From Chamaecrista fasciculata (taxonomy: Eukaryota > Streptophyta > Magnoliopsida > Fabales > Fabaceae): 64,000 nt of DNA. This document shows, piece after piece, positions 1-19,834 of the stretch. The first letter of the stretch is position 1. Each line of letters starts with the position of its first letter. Location: positions 123,580-187,579 of the forward strand of contig QANZ01049049.1 of NCBI GenBank assembly GCA_003254925.1. The letters run 5' to 3'. A program made the position numbers and the translations under genes. The notes beneath the pieces are model-generated. The model searched no databases and had not been told where the DNA came from. It worked only from the letters and a program-made list of their open reading frames with translations.

Positions 1-372
1 ATTTGAAGTATGTCACAGATATGAATGCATAGCAAAAAACTGCTCGATTAATATAACATACAGTGATTCCAAGTATTCTTTATAAAGTAATAGATAATTT
101 TCATTTTAGAGTAAATATGAAGATACTGTCAATATATCCACCAAAAATATGGCATAATAAAACATATCAGTGATGAAACTGCATAAATTCAAGAAAGACT
201 TGCACAACTAAAATGACAACATAAGGTTTGGTGTGCCCACTCGTTGCTTCATAGGAAAGAACTGTCTTGTATAGCTCATAAAATACACATGCGCATATAA
301 TCATATGATAAAGTATGTAGTACTTTTAAAAATGGGCAACTTAATATCCTGAAAACAGCGAGATAAAATTAC

Positions 373-2750
<2,378 letters not shown>

Positions 2751-3481
2751 TATGAGAAGACCTTCAATATGCCACAAGGCAGAAACCTAATGGGTTTTTC
2801 TTCTCAGATTTGTTACCAATTTAGCAACTACTTGTTCAAAATTTCAAAAAAGAGAAAAATCACGGTCTTTCTCCGCGAATTCACCTAATAAAGGGGCCCG
2901 ACCGACAGGTCAATTTATTTGCTTTCTTCGATAATAAACCCAAATCCAATGAAACTTCCCAATCTGGTGATCCGATTAATCGAGAATTTCAGAATGACGC
3001 GAATCCAGATAAAAGAAAACCAACGCGAACCTAACTTTCAAGTTTTAGAACATCCCCAGCAACGAGGATGAAATCTTTATTCAGAATACAGAAGCACCTA
3101 CTCCAGAAACATTCCTTTACCTCAAAAAACCCAAATCAAATGACCCTCGACGACGCTAGAAGCCCTAGTTTTCAGAAAATAGGAACGCATTGACCAGAGA
3201 AAACAGAATGCAAACGAGTGTCAGAAACAAAAAACCTAAACTTTTATAAAAGAAAGAAAAAAAGAAAAATAGTAAAAGAAGAGGAGATTGAGGAGTCTGT
3301 GCTGGATGAGATAGGAAGAGACAAAGTAGTTCCACAAAACAAAAGTTGGGTGATGGACGGCGGAAACCGGTGTAAAAGACAGAAAAAAATAACAATGGAA
3401 AAACCTGCTAAGACGTAGAATATATAGTAATCGCTGTTTCTGTTGTTTTATATTATTTTTCCTTTTCTCATGATAAAAAAT
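2751..3481 (-). promoter_or_regulatory. Leader and proximal promoter region of the casein kinase gene
   Basis: This stretch lies directly upstream of the kinase start codon and has no ORF of its own that resembles a gene. Around 3240-3300 the kinase-sense strand is a long pyrimidine tract, rich in CT and CTT. Such tracts are common in plant leaders and core promoters. A leader intron is possible but I could not fix its borders. The role is inferred from position only. Confidence 0.4.
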
Positions 3482-4304
3482 AAGTCAAAATTCCAAATTG
3501 GTTCTAAATGTATGGAATAGATCTCAAATTAATCCAAAATGTTTCATTTGTTTCAAATTGAGCATACATGTTTTTATAATTTCTTAAGTTGGTCTTAAAC
3601 TATTGAATATGGTGACGTCCTTCTCATTTAAAGTTTAAATACAATGAATACATAGCTACGAATTTTTTTGAAGAGTGTTTTTCTATCTAGTTGGAATCGT
3701 CAATAAATAATGTCAAATTAGATTTTAAAAGTTAGTCTTTTTTTCATGATCATTTAAGCAAAGTTAGTCATATTTATTTCGTTTCAAGTACGAATACAAT
3801 GATTTTCAAACTATATGTTAGCTCTTAAAGAATTATTTTTTTGTCTAGTTGAGACCTTCATCAAATGAGCTAAAACCTTAATCCTAAACCTACTTTCAAT
3901 ATGCTATTTAACCAAATTTGTTAAGAGTCTCAATTGAGTGTAGAAAAAACTTTTTAAGAATTAATACATAGTTTTGAGTTCGTCGCATTTAAACTTGAAA
4001 TGATAAAGTTAATAGTTATGATTAACTTCATTTGTTTGAACGTAAAATGAGAAACATACTTTCGGAACCTAATTCGACTTCATTTATCAAAAGTCTAATT
4101 GAATAGAGAAAATACTTATTAAAAGTAATCTGTAGCTCTAGATACATCGCATCTAAATTTGAAATAAGAGAAAGATGACTACAAGTTTTGAGATCAATTT
4201 GAAAAATTGTGAAAATATATAAAAATAATCTGAAACGAATGAAATATTTAAGACTAATTTAAAAATCTATCCATATATTCTGAACTAATTTGAGGTTTTG
4301 ACCT
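3482..4304. mobile_element. Mutator-like non-autonomous element with long imperfect terminal inverted repeats (copy A)
   Basis: The left end, from about 3482, reads GTCAAAATTCCAAATTGG. The complement of the right end, near 4304, reads GGTCAAAACCTCAAATTAG. The similarity between the two arms runs inward for well over 100 bases. The same arms recur in copy B at 44824-45336, so this is a family. There is no coding capacity. AAAAAATAAG and AAAAACTAAG flank the ends (9 of 10 alike) and may be the target duplication, but the A-rich context leaves the exact ends uncertain. Confidence 0.6.
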
Positions 4305-4703
4305 AAAAACTAAGAATTGTATTTTTGTTATTTATTTAGATTTCATTCATCATTTACCTTTCAAAAATTACAGAAAAAGAAAATAAAGAACGAGGACTTA
4401 AAGTTGAGACGATGCGTTCACAGATGGCCTCTCTGTTTGCCTCCCACGTTTGTGCTGTCAAAATGATTCTCTTCCACTCTTTACCTTTTATTCTCTTTTC
4501 TTGTTTTTTTCTTTTCGCTTTTGTTCCTTTCTTTTCTGTTTCTTTCTTACCACCATACATGCTAATGCTATGCATTCCTCAGGTCAATTTGCTTATTCTT
4601 TCATTTGTTTTTCTCTTCATCGGTTTCTTTTATTTTCTATAATTGAAAATCTGTTAATTTATCTAACTTTTTGGACACGTGTGTTCTTCTGAGCATTAAA
4701 AAC
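4305..4703. other. AT-rich intergenic stretch, nothing recognised
   Basis: The stretch is pyrimidine-rich on the plus strand between about 4460 and 4640. Short open frames there come from TTT/CTT runs and carry no family signature. Confidence 0.5.
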
Positions 4704-4706
4704 TTA

Positions 4707-5394
4707 GGCTCCGTTTGGTACAACAGCAAACACTTTTACATTGTAAAAGAGCACAAACTCCAAGATTTTCATGCGTTTGGTATGGTAATTTGAGGGATGT
4801 AAAATGGATTACAATGTAAAGGGCTTTACATTACATAGGTCATTTTTCTTTACTTCACATTTCTGATGTAATCCAAGTCTACCTAGGGAATTATGGTAGA
4901 ATTCCTAATTTGCCCCTCTCACTCCCATCTCATCTCCTCCCCAAATGGTGAACGGCGGCGCCGACCACCGTGGACGGTGGCTCCGACCACCGTTCACGGC
5001 GGCTCCGACCACCGTGGACCACCGTGCACGGCGGCTCCGACCACCGTGGACCACCGTGCACGGCGGCGCCGACCACCGTGGACCACCGTGCACGGTGGCT
5101 CCGACCACCGTGGACCACCGTGCACGGTGGCTCCGACCACCGTGGACCGCCGTGCACGGCGGCGCCGACCACCGTGGACGGCGGTGGTAGGCGGCGGTCT
5201 GGTGGTGGTTGTGGGAAGGACATTTTTGTCATTTTTTTCTATATCTATTTTACTTTCCCTCCCATACCTTTTTATACCAAACACTTTCAATTTTTACCTA
5301 CTTTACATCCCCTCAATTACTTTTCCTTTCCGTCACAAATTTTCCCTTGTAAAACCCTTTCCTTTACATACCTGCAATGTTACCAAACGGAGCC
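4707..5394. mobile_element. Tourist-like (PIF/Harbinger) non-autonomous element carrying a GC-rich minisatellite
   Basis: The element begins GGCTCCGTTTGGTA at 4707 and ends with the exact inverse, TACCAAACGGAGCC, at 5394. TTA stands immediately outside both ends (4704-4706 and 5395-5397). A 3-bp TTA duplication with GGC...GTTTGGT termini is the hallmark of PIF/Harbinger elements and Tourist MITEs. Similarity between the ends continues imperfectly inward. The interior carries a 32-bp tandem array (separate entry) and no transposase, so the element could only move with help from elsewhere. Confidence 0.85.
4959..5194. repeat. GC-rich 32-bp tandem repeat inside the Tourist-like element
   Basis: Units start at 4959 and 4981 (22 bp each), then at 5003, 5035, 5067, 5099, 5131 and 5163 (32 bp each). 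The 32-bp unit is the 22-bp unit plus a second copy of a 10-bp piece like ACCACCGTGG. Units differ mainly at CTCC/CGCC and at GGCGG/GGTGG. The core CCACCGTGG is close to self-complementary, so the array can fold strongly. Because 32 is not a multiple of three, the array lacks stops in several frames on both strands, which produces long spurious ORFs. Confidence 0.95.
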
Positions 5395-5397
5395 TTA

Positions 5398-6686
5398 GCA
5401 TTCTGCGTCATTTAGCATAGGAGGATTCAAGTATTTAAAAATTAAAATATATGCACAAAAGACATGATTGTGCCTTTTACCGTAACTCAAAGAAAGAAAG
5501 AATTATATTTGCAGAAGATGAAAAAGAAATTTTGCGTCAGGAATTAGGATATGCTTATACATATCAGGATAACAACTAAAAATTGTGAGTATTAACTTGG
5601 ATCTCCATGAATTTTTTAGAAAAAAATATTTCATTGTAAAATTGATGATTTTTTTTATTCATACGAATTATTAGATGACATCAAATTATTCTTCAGAAAT
5701 TAATACAAGTTTTATGTTGGGTATTTATATTATATTCCAATGAATGCTCCACGTGATTATATAATTAGGTCCGCAAAATGAAGCAGTTTCTTTTATATTC
5801 AATTAAACTAAAAAACAGAGGGTCAGTTTAGGATTAAAGAGGCATTATAGCTACACAACAAAGTAAATATGATCGACCACAAAAAAAAAAAAAAGTTTGC
5901 ACATTGCAGCGGAACGTGCGATCAATTATAAATCCACTAAAATATGTCCCTACAAAAAAATAATTAATGCAGCGCCCTAGGAACATAATAATTAATAATG
6001 AAGGCAATGATGAAAATAGATCAAGTATTAGAACAAATTAATATAATTTAGCCCTGATTCTGAATATGAATTTTTTTATGTTGGCATTTGGTACTTAACC
6101 ACTGAGATATCTCCAAAAGCAATCAATTTATTAGTTTTTGTCATCTATCCTTTTAAAAACAATAATGTCTCGACTATTTTGCTAGAGAAAACATATACAC
6201 CATTTCTTGATCACATGGCCTACAATGAACATATAAAGAGAAACCTCATATTATACCCAAACTCTAGATTTTATAGGCTAGTAAATACTGAGGCAAATAA
6301 ATTGCTATCATTAATGTAAGAAAACACAAATTTACACCGTACCCATTGGGTTTCTCTTTACAGTGTGTTGCTTATAGACAACATGCAGTAAGAGATTTAC
6401 AAATTCAATAGCCGTTGCTAGTGGATACTAACTTACAAGACTCGTCCAAGCGAGCTTGAGGCTGATCAGTCGCTTCAGAAGTCAGGACACAACACCTCCA
6501 TGCCTTAGATCACGCAAGCAAAGTATTAAGTAACCACAGCTGTGGCAAAGAACAGATCCAAGCGCGTAATGGCGTCAAGAATGATATTAAACACGGAAAA
6601 AGTGAACGCTGTTGACATGAGTTGTGTCTACTAAACTGTCAGGCTGCATAGATCAATAGTTTTGTCTTGTTAGAAATTAGGAGGAT
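5398..6686. other. Intergenic region between the casein kinase and NDR kinase genes
   Basis: This is AT-rich sequence with scattered A runs (for example 5881-5894) and no gene-like frame. The part from about 6340 to 6686 is less AT-rich. It lies directly behind the NDR stop codon, so it is probably the 3' untranslated region of that gene. Confidence 0.5.
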
Positions 6687-12646
<5,960 letters not shown>

Positions 12647-13280
12647 TTCTACCGGAGCTTAGCAGGAACCTCAATGATTAACAACCATCTATATGTGAAA
12701 AGAAAATATCCCAAAATCCCTTCAAAAAAATAGCTCCCGTCGAATCCCAAGAAGTCTAATCGTAAGAAATCTGCATCAATAGGAGCAGCAGTCATGCCCG
12801 CAATTTTCAAACTACAACAAAAACCCCTAAAAAAAATATTTACACCCTTTCCAAACAGGGAATGATAAAAAATAAATGTCCCGATTGCCCTCTTCGGAGT
12901 CGTCATATATTCCCAGTAACGATACACAAATTTCGCAAAATTAAAGCATTACAATATAATCCTTAGTTTTTAGCATTTCAGAGCAAAAACCAAATGACAT
13001 ATTCCGGCAAGTGACAGGACCAAAGAATTAAAGGAAGCTAGGAAAATCATTATCAAATGGAAATCGAAATCACAATCTCGAAGAGGTATGATTCTATTAT
13101 GCGGATAGTGGAAGAAGCTGAGAATTCGGGTTACCGCGTATTCGATAGTTGAGTCCCCGAAACCCTAGAGGAGAATTTGTAAGTGATCCCCGCTATTTCG
13201 GTATGCACTGACGAGACTGCCTCCGGCGAAGATAAACTCAGATGACTTGCCCGCGTGATTTTCTTGAACTCGTTACTCGT
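12647..13280 (-). promoter_or_regulatory. NDR kinase leader with probable 5'UTR intron, and core promoter
   Basis: On the minus strand the ATG follows CTCCGGTAGAA, itself directly behind a CTGCTAAG acceptor at about 12658. A matching donor, CGCG/GTAACCC, lies near 13130. This implies a leader intron of about 470 bases. The first exon would cover roughly 13131-13250. The structure is inferred from splice-like signals only and transcripts would settle it. Confidence 0.45.
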
Positions 13281-13366
13281 ATTCGTATACATGACATCGC
13301 TTGAGACCCTCCCATTTTATATAGGTTTTCCACTTGTATCTTCTCTATTAGCTTAATTTCCAAATC

Positions 13367-13741
13367 GGTAAAAGCACTAATCTAGTCCCTAAACTTTACA
13401 CTAACCATCAATTTCGTCGTCAATCTTTTTTTGTTGTCAATTTCGTCCTCAATTTTTTTTATATTTTGTCAATTTTATTCCTTACTTTTACTTTAGTCGA
13501 ATATTAACAACAGAATCTATATGACTAATGATATATAATGTAAAATTGATAAAAAAAATTCAAATCTTAATTTAAATTGAAAAATATGATGCATTTTGTC
13601 GTTAATTTATTAAAAGAAGTTAGTCAAATGATAAAATTGACAAAAATGTAAAAGATTTGAGACGGAATTGACAGCAAAAAAAAATTAGGGACGAAATTGA
13701 TAGTTGATGTAAAGTTTAGGGACAAAATTAGTACTTTTGCC
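13367..13741. mobile_element. Mutator-like MITE upstream of the NDR kinase gene
   Basis: The left end, GGTAAAAGCAC, matches the complement of the right end, GGCAAAAGTAC. The arms continue inward through CTAAACTTTACA and ATCAATTTCGTC for about 100 bases. The flanks are TTCCAAATC on the left and TTCCAAATT on the right, a 9-bp target duplication with one change, as expected for Mutator-like elements. There is no coding capacity. It sits about 100-500 bases upstream of the likely NDR first exon. Confidence 0.7.
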
Positions 13742-13749
13742 TTCCAAAT

Positions 13750-16700
13750 TTGTATACAATGTATGTTAATTTTTCTCTTTAACATTTTAAATACAATCTA
13801 GAATATTATTATATTTTGAAATGATAAACAAAATATTTTAATTTATTATATTACATTTTAACTCTTTTTCTGTCTGGTGTGTATTCGAAATTTATGATAT
13901 TTTAGTTATTAAGATATTATTTAATAGGTTGATGAAAAAAGTATTTTAATTTTAAAATTAATTTATTTTTTTTATAGAAATTTTAAAATTAAGTTATAAC
14001 GTTATGACTTATGAGGAATGAGTGATATAAGTTGTTTTTTAGTAGAAAACAATATAATCTTCACTTTTAACATTTAAAAATTAGTTGCTCTGGATTCCGC
14101 GAGAAAATCAGCCGAGGAAGATTTCGCGGTCGCCTGCACTTTAATTTTCTCTAAATCAAAACATATTTTTAATATTCTAAAAATCATATCATAATTTTAA
14201 CAACCCAATGTCCCAACCCAAGAAATTGTACTTACAGCAGACGACAACTCTAAATATTTTATGCAGTTTATTATCGATCCAAGGTAAGCATTTCTAAATG
14301 TGAAAATATTAATTTAATGGTTAAAGATAATGTTCTTAGGTAACGGTGAATTTTTAATATCAAGAATCACATTAAAATATTCACATGTATTTTTTTTTGT
14401 ACAAAAAAGTTTAAATGAGTTGGGCTTGGGTTCACCAAAAGCCAGCCTCCAAGCTCTATGCGTACTTAAAAAAGTACTTACAGATCACCTATCAATAAGG
14501 TTATCACATCAGCAGTGAAAATCAGATTCTCGTGTTTTTACTTAAAGAAATACGTAGTGTTCAAACAAAATTTATGAAATTATCTTTGGAGACTTTAGTC
14601 ACATTATTTCTCGAATTAAACTTTCTCTCGTACGTATTGCAAGAATCATTACTTCAAAATTATAAACCAATAACGTTTTGAGGTTTCTTGCCGTGACAAC
14701 TTCTGAGGGACCAATGTTTGGTCTCTTTCAAAGCAAATTCAAAAGAGAAAACCAATCATTATTTTTCTGAGAAGTTGAAAGTCATATAAGTTGTAACAAG
14801 ACAACTATTTGTTGGCATTTTCTATCAATTGCAAATTAAACTTTAAAGTTTAAACTGTTTAAAATTTAAGTGTTCCTGCTGGAATCTGGATGGTGTTTTA
14901 CATAATGGAAATGTTACTTTTGTCAGAAAATTGTAAATCGAATTGACAGAAAAAACAGCTCTGCAAGTAACATGAAGCCAATAAGTAAAACTTGTAAAGT
15001 GATAAAACATTATCAGTAAAAAAATTACCTTTCAGTACAAACTGCATGCACAAAAACAAAATCTCATTGTCATGGTTGATTCCAAATGACTTTTTAATTA
15101 AATGGTTACTTAATGTGTTTATTGTTTAACTTGACAAGTTGTGACACTTTATTAAAAACGAAAGCTATAAACTCTTAGTTTTATGACTTTAAGCCAATCC
15201 ATGAACATTATCAGAAGTGGCTATTTTAATTATGGTCGGTGCTCAACTGCTCATTAGTTAGTAGTACCACTAAAAAAAATCCACTCTATTTTCAACACTA
15301 ACATTTTACTTAAAATTACACAGAAAATAAAGCCAAATGGTATTTCGGATGTAGTTAAATCACTTAATTATATTTAATTTGAACAGGCAAATTCTCCCAT
15401 TTGGGATGACAACAGAGTTTTAGATAAATTTGATAAATGAAAGAACCATTTATCAAATGAATCATGATGAGATGTTTAAATATGCTACTAACATTTCATG
15501 TTGAAAAATAAAAAGTTGGTATGAAATGGTCCCCATTGCTGAGGGAACTTAGGCGATATGTTGAAGTGGACATTGACCAAACTGATAAGTCTAGAAAAGT
15601 ATATGCTTCAGACAGTGGTTGGAAAAGAAAAGAGAGTTGGAGAAGCATTGCCATCAGAATGTGACAGCAAGGGAAGCAGAAAAAATATTTCCTCTAATAT
15701 GAAGCTTGATGCTTTAGGGTATGATTGTGAGTTTTAACGAGATGGAAATGAATGATAATTAATGGGATATAATGATATAGAATAAATGAATAATGAAATG
15801 GAACGGAGTAGAGTAGAGTGAAATGACGTGAGTGAATATGTTATTTGTAAATTTTAAGTTTTAACAATCAAAGGAAGATATACACAATTTCATTTCATTC
15901 CATCCTTGACCTCCTAATTTGAAAGATAAAAAGAAAAATAGCTTTTGGATGTCCATATAGTTCTTCTTTGTTATTTCTTTCATCATCATAATTCATAAAT
16001 TTATCTAAATACCCGTCTAACCTACTTAAGTCTCTCCTTAATCCTCCATCCAAATATAACTTTATGATCTCACAACCTTTTACAGAAAAAACATAAGCCG
16101 TCCAAGCCGAAAATAATGGCTATAGGAGACCCAAAAAGCCCGGTGTAGGTCACTAGGCAATGACCCTCCAAGCGATTGAAAAACACATAAACGTTCTCAA
16201 ATCTTGAAGTCATTCTCATACAGTTCAACTGTTCAATTGGGCTGGCAAAGACAACCAGCTAAGATGGCATCTAAGACCTCAACCATTGGCCTTCGATTTA
16301 AATTTCAACGACATACAAACAGAGACTAGAACACTTAAACTGGCCTTTTGAAGCTGGTAAACTCCGAAAGATTAAATAACAAGGTTTTTTCAATAATCAC
16401 TCTCATTGAGCTTCGCATAAAAAGAATATGTTCTTTGCATTCATAGGCTAATCGAGGGAGCGCAATTTTTAAACAAGACTTTCCTCATAAAACGTGACAC
16501 TTGGAACAAACAAGTCGTCTAAGAGCTAGCCATTCACGGGTCAAGACACTAGCACAAGGTATAGCCATAAATATCAAGTTATGGAAAAACCTGTTTCATT
16601 TATGATACAAGAGAATAAATGTTTAATACAACAATATTGGCTAAAAGGTAGCCCCCCGTGACTCCACAACGCATCCAGTGGACTACGAAGATATGGATTA

Positions 16701-16831
16701 ATCATCCTTGTTTACAAAAATAGGTACTCGGAAAATGAAGTAATAAAACAACCTAATGCTTGACAAACATGAAAGAATTTAAGGACTCTTGAAAGTCTCT
16801 GAATAACTGTTTGTATTTCTGTCAACAGAAA
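13750..16831. other. Intergenic region between the NDR kinase and ABC ATPase genes
   Basis: This is mostly AT-rich sequence with no recognisable gene, lying downstream of the ABC ATPase and upstream of the NDR gene. The part from about 16090 to 16700 is clearly less AT-rich than its surroundings. It may hold the distal 3' untranslated region of the ABC ATPase or an unrecognised transcript. No frame in it has a family signature. Confidence 0.45.
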
Positions 16832-19059
16832 CTACCGGTAGTACGCCATGTGTCTAGATGAAAAAGGAGAACTTATCTTTTGGACATTGGAAGCAGGGTT
16901 AACATTATTCTTCTTTTCTACCTTGGTTTCAGAACGTAGCCAAGACTCAACAACGGAGAGCAGATTTTGTGAACACTTCAACTCACTGACATCTGATAAC
17001 TTTTCTGCTCTCCTCAGTTCACCATCTTGAATGTATGCCAGATGAGTTGCCCATGTCTCCAGTCCATCAAAAATATGAGTTGCATACACAATAGTAGCTC
17101 CTCTCTGAAAATCAAAAAAAAAAAAACGTCAGAAACACTCATAATAGTCATTTTTGAGAACTCATCATGCCAGCCCTTGCCAGATGGGCATATTATCATT
17201 CTAAGTGCTTCATATTTTATTAATGCACTATGTTTCCCGCGGTTGATTTGCAACTAAAATCATGATTTATACTTGACCAGTAGCATATGCTTAAGTTTAA
17301 AAACAAACTAATATTATAACGTTGTATTATGATGATTATTTCCCCTTAGGACCAACTGCTAGCTATCCTCCCTTTTGCAGTTCTCCACAACCATAACCAA
17401 ATCCAGAGTGTACCAACATGCATATAGATAAATAGTTGGTGAAGTGACTAGTGATCACCTGTTCACATTCTTCCGCAAAGAAGTCCAGCAAATCCATCCT
17501 GGTAACAACATCCAGGTCGACAGTAACCTCATCTAACAAGAGAACCTGAAATATCATTCAACTGTTCCAGTTATATGCCAACATGGCATCAATTTTGCTT
17601 AATAATCTTCAGTGTTCAAAGTAGCCAAATAGAAACAACTAAGTGAAGATGTCACCTGACCTACTGAATAAAAAGCAAAGTGAAAAGCAAAAAGACATTC
17701 TGGACACCAAAATAATTTACAGCACCATGACAACTAGATACAATCTCTAGCCTATTAACTCCTAAATACCTTGTATGGATGAAGAAGACCCATGCAGATT
17801 TGCACTCTGCGTCGCTGCCCATCGGATACCTTATGCATTCGCCACTGTAGATCTATATCAAGCATCTCAATCAACTTATCTCTCCTTTTGGGATCTGCGC
17901 CCTCAACTGCCATAGAAAGGTATTCCTCTGTTCTATTAGACTTTAGACATTATGACTAAAGAGCAATATGTAAAGATGGAAATGCAACATAAAAACAAGA
18001 GCATCTAACAAGTAGTCACGCGTAACCTGATTTTGAATTGCCAAACATCATGATCTCAGACAACATAGAGCCCAGAAAAAAGACAGCACAATCTCAGTAA
18101 CTGTCACATTTCTTTTTTCCACTCCCTAATAGGGGCTACTAGGAGGATTCCAAGCTTAGATATGATTCACTCTCCTCTCACTAAATTTCAAGAAAGATAA
18201 ATGGAGATGCAATTGCATTTGGCAGTAAAGAAAACTACACTTCAAAACCTACCTCCAAAGATCATATGTTCAGCAGAGAAGTCTCCCTGGAGCGGAATTT
18301 CTCCCTGGATTTTAGCAATGACATCAACAATCAGAATGAGATTGATGAAAGCTTATTATATACATCTTAAGGGTAAAATTCGAGTGAAGTGCAAATCATC
18401 ATAAATGTTGCAAATCATCATATACAGTTAAACCTTTACCATATTTTGTCCTAGTAATTACATCGAGATCAAAGTCTAGAAACTCACAGCTGAGCTAACG
18501 GTTTTACTCCAGGATCCTCCCAAATAAGAGAGATCGCCGCTACAAACCAATTTAGTATCATGAAAAGCGGAGCAATTTAAAACCCGCACAACGTCTCTTC
18601 CTCCAACCATATGCTTGCCAGCCAGAATTTTCAGTAAAGTGGTCTTCCCTGCAAAAATAGGAGCGATTCTTGATAAAAATAACTTCTATTGACACAATCC
18701 TAACAATTAAAGCAACCCGTACAATTGTATTTCTACCCAGCAATAATATGGTATCAATTTCGACTCCACAATAATTCACCAAGGATATAAACACAATCAT
18801 TACATGAACATTGATCATTGAAAAAGAAGCATTCGCAGTAAGAAAAAAAAATTGGGCAAACTGTATTACCGGATCCATTGGCACCAATCAGAAGGCATCG
18901 CGATCCGGGAGAGATATTCAGGTTGAAGTCGACGTAAAGTGGTGGCTGGCCATCGTAGGCGAATTGCATGCCACGCACTCTAATTCCTCTGCTACTTTCA
19001 TTTTCATCTTCTTCCTTCTCGTCGCCTTTTGGCCTCCGAGTTCCTTCGTCGTTAGCCAT
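16832..19059 (-). CDS. Soluble ABC-type ATPase of the ABCI19/20/21 group, complete
   Basis: This is a single nucleotide-binding domain without membrane segments, of the plant ABCI19-21 group. Six exons: 19059-18870, 18648-18488, 18304-18253, 17906-17770, 17545-17459 and 17104-16832, giving 299 residues. After a short acidic head ([13 protein letters not shown]) come [18 protein letters not shown] and [12 protein letters not shown], with the Walker A lysine and threonines supplied by exon 2 (GKTT). Next are [10 protein letters not shown] in the Q-loop region, signature [11 protein letters not shown] in place of LSGGQ, Walker [13 protein letters not shown] and the switch histidine in [13 protein letters not shown] Ser-rich tail ends HMAYYR. 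An in-frame ATG 15 bases upstream (19074) is an alternative start. I chose 19059 because MANDEG gives the usual short head. In Arabidopsis this group is reported at the ER and linked to cytokinin response. Transport activity is not implied by the sequence. Confidence 0.93.
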
Positions 19060-19315
19060 TATGGCGACAAGCATATAGAAATGAGAAATCGATCCTGTGT
19101 ATACTTTTCCTCTACTAAATTCCAGCCAATACGACACTGACACGTCGATGCCTTTGGTAGTTGTGTGAACTTGTGAATGAAAATCGGTGTGACGACGTCT
19201 CAAAAGTTGAGACGACATAGGTTCGGTTCAAAATGCCTTAAACGACAACAAAATAGCGGTTTAAATAATAAACGACATGAAAAGTGGGGCCCACTTGCAT
19301 CTTGCGCGAGAAGCA

Positions 19316-19834
19316 AGACGACTCGAGAGTTTTTACTTTTTTTTTTTTTTTTTTTTNTTTTTTTTTTTTGTCAAAGTGCACTTTTAGTCCCATAACTGTT
19401 TCTAAAGATTCAATTTGGTTCTATAACTTTTTTTGTCGCACTTTTGGTCTCATATCTTTACAAAAGGTTGTAGATTTGGTCTCATATCTTTTGATAAAGT
19501 TTCAGAATTAGTCTCATATGTTTACAAAAAATCCCACCGTCAGTTACATCTGATTTAAAGATATAAGACTACTTCTGCACTTGACCCAAAGATATGAAAC
19601 TAATTCTATAACCTAATCAAAAGATATAAGACAAATTCTACAACTTGACCCAAAGATATGAAACTAAAAGTGCAATGAGGGACCAAATTTGCAACTTGAG
19701 CAAATGATATTGGACCAAAAGTGCAACAAAAAAAGTTATTGGACCGAATTGAGACCCATAGAAAAAGTTATGGGACCAAAAATGCACTTTGGCCCTTTTT
19801 TTAATACACAACAATAGAAGACGACTCGAGAGTT
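19316..19834. mobile_element. Composite insertion: inverted-repeat element plus poly-T between 16-bp direct repeats
   Basis: AGACGACTCGAGAGTT occurs at 19316-19331 and again at 19819-19834. Between them lie a T run with one unresolved base (N at 19357) and a long imperfect inverted repeat. Its left arm starts about 19370 (GTCAAAGTGCACTTTTAG) and its right arm ends about 19795 (complement GGCCAAAGTGCATTTTTGG). The arms include several diverged copies of a GTCTCATATCTTT unit in opposite orientations. A 16-bp flanking repeat beside a homopolymer resembles minus-strand retroposition with a poly-A tail. The inverted arms look like a Mutator-like MITE. Which mechanism placed it is unresolved. Confidence 0.6.
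19357..19357. other. Unresolved base (N) inside a poly-T run
   Basis: A single N interrupts a T homopolymer at about 19337-19369. The true run length is therefore uncertain, as often happens at homopolymers in assemblies. Confidence 0.98.

Noticed and set aside
4893-5420. Open frames up to 175 codons on both strands
   Set aside because: They come from the stop-free 32-bp minisatellite inside a transposon and have no family similarity.
12649-12927. 92-codon minus-strand frame upstream of the NDR start
   Set aside because: It overlaps the probable leader intron, has no similarity to the kinase family and has no splice link to it.
15700-16090. Possible inverted-repeat element around ATGGAATGAAATG-like words
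   Set aside because: Similar words occur in both orientations but are too short and diverged to define ends.
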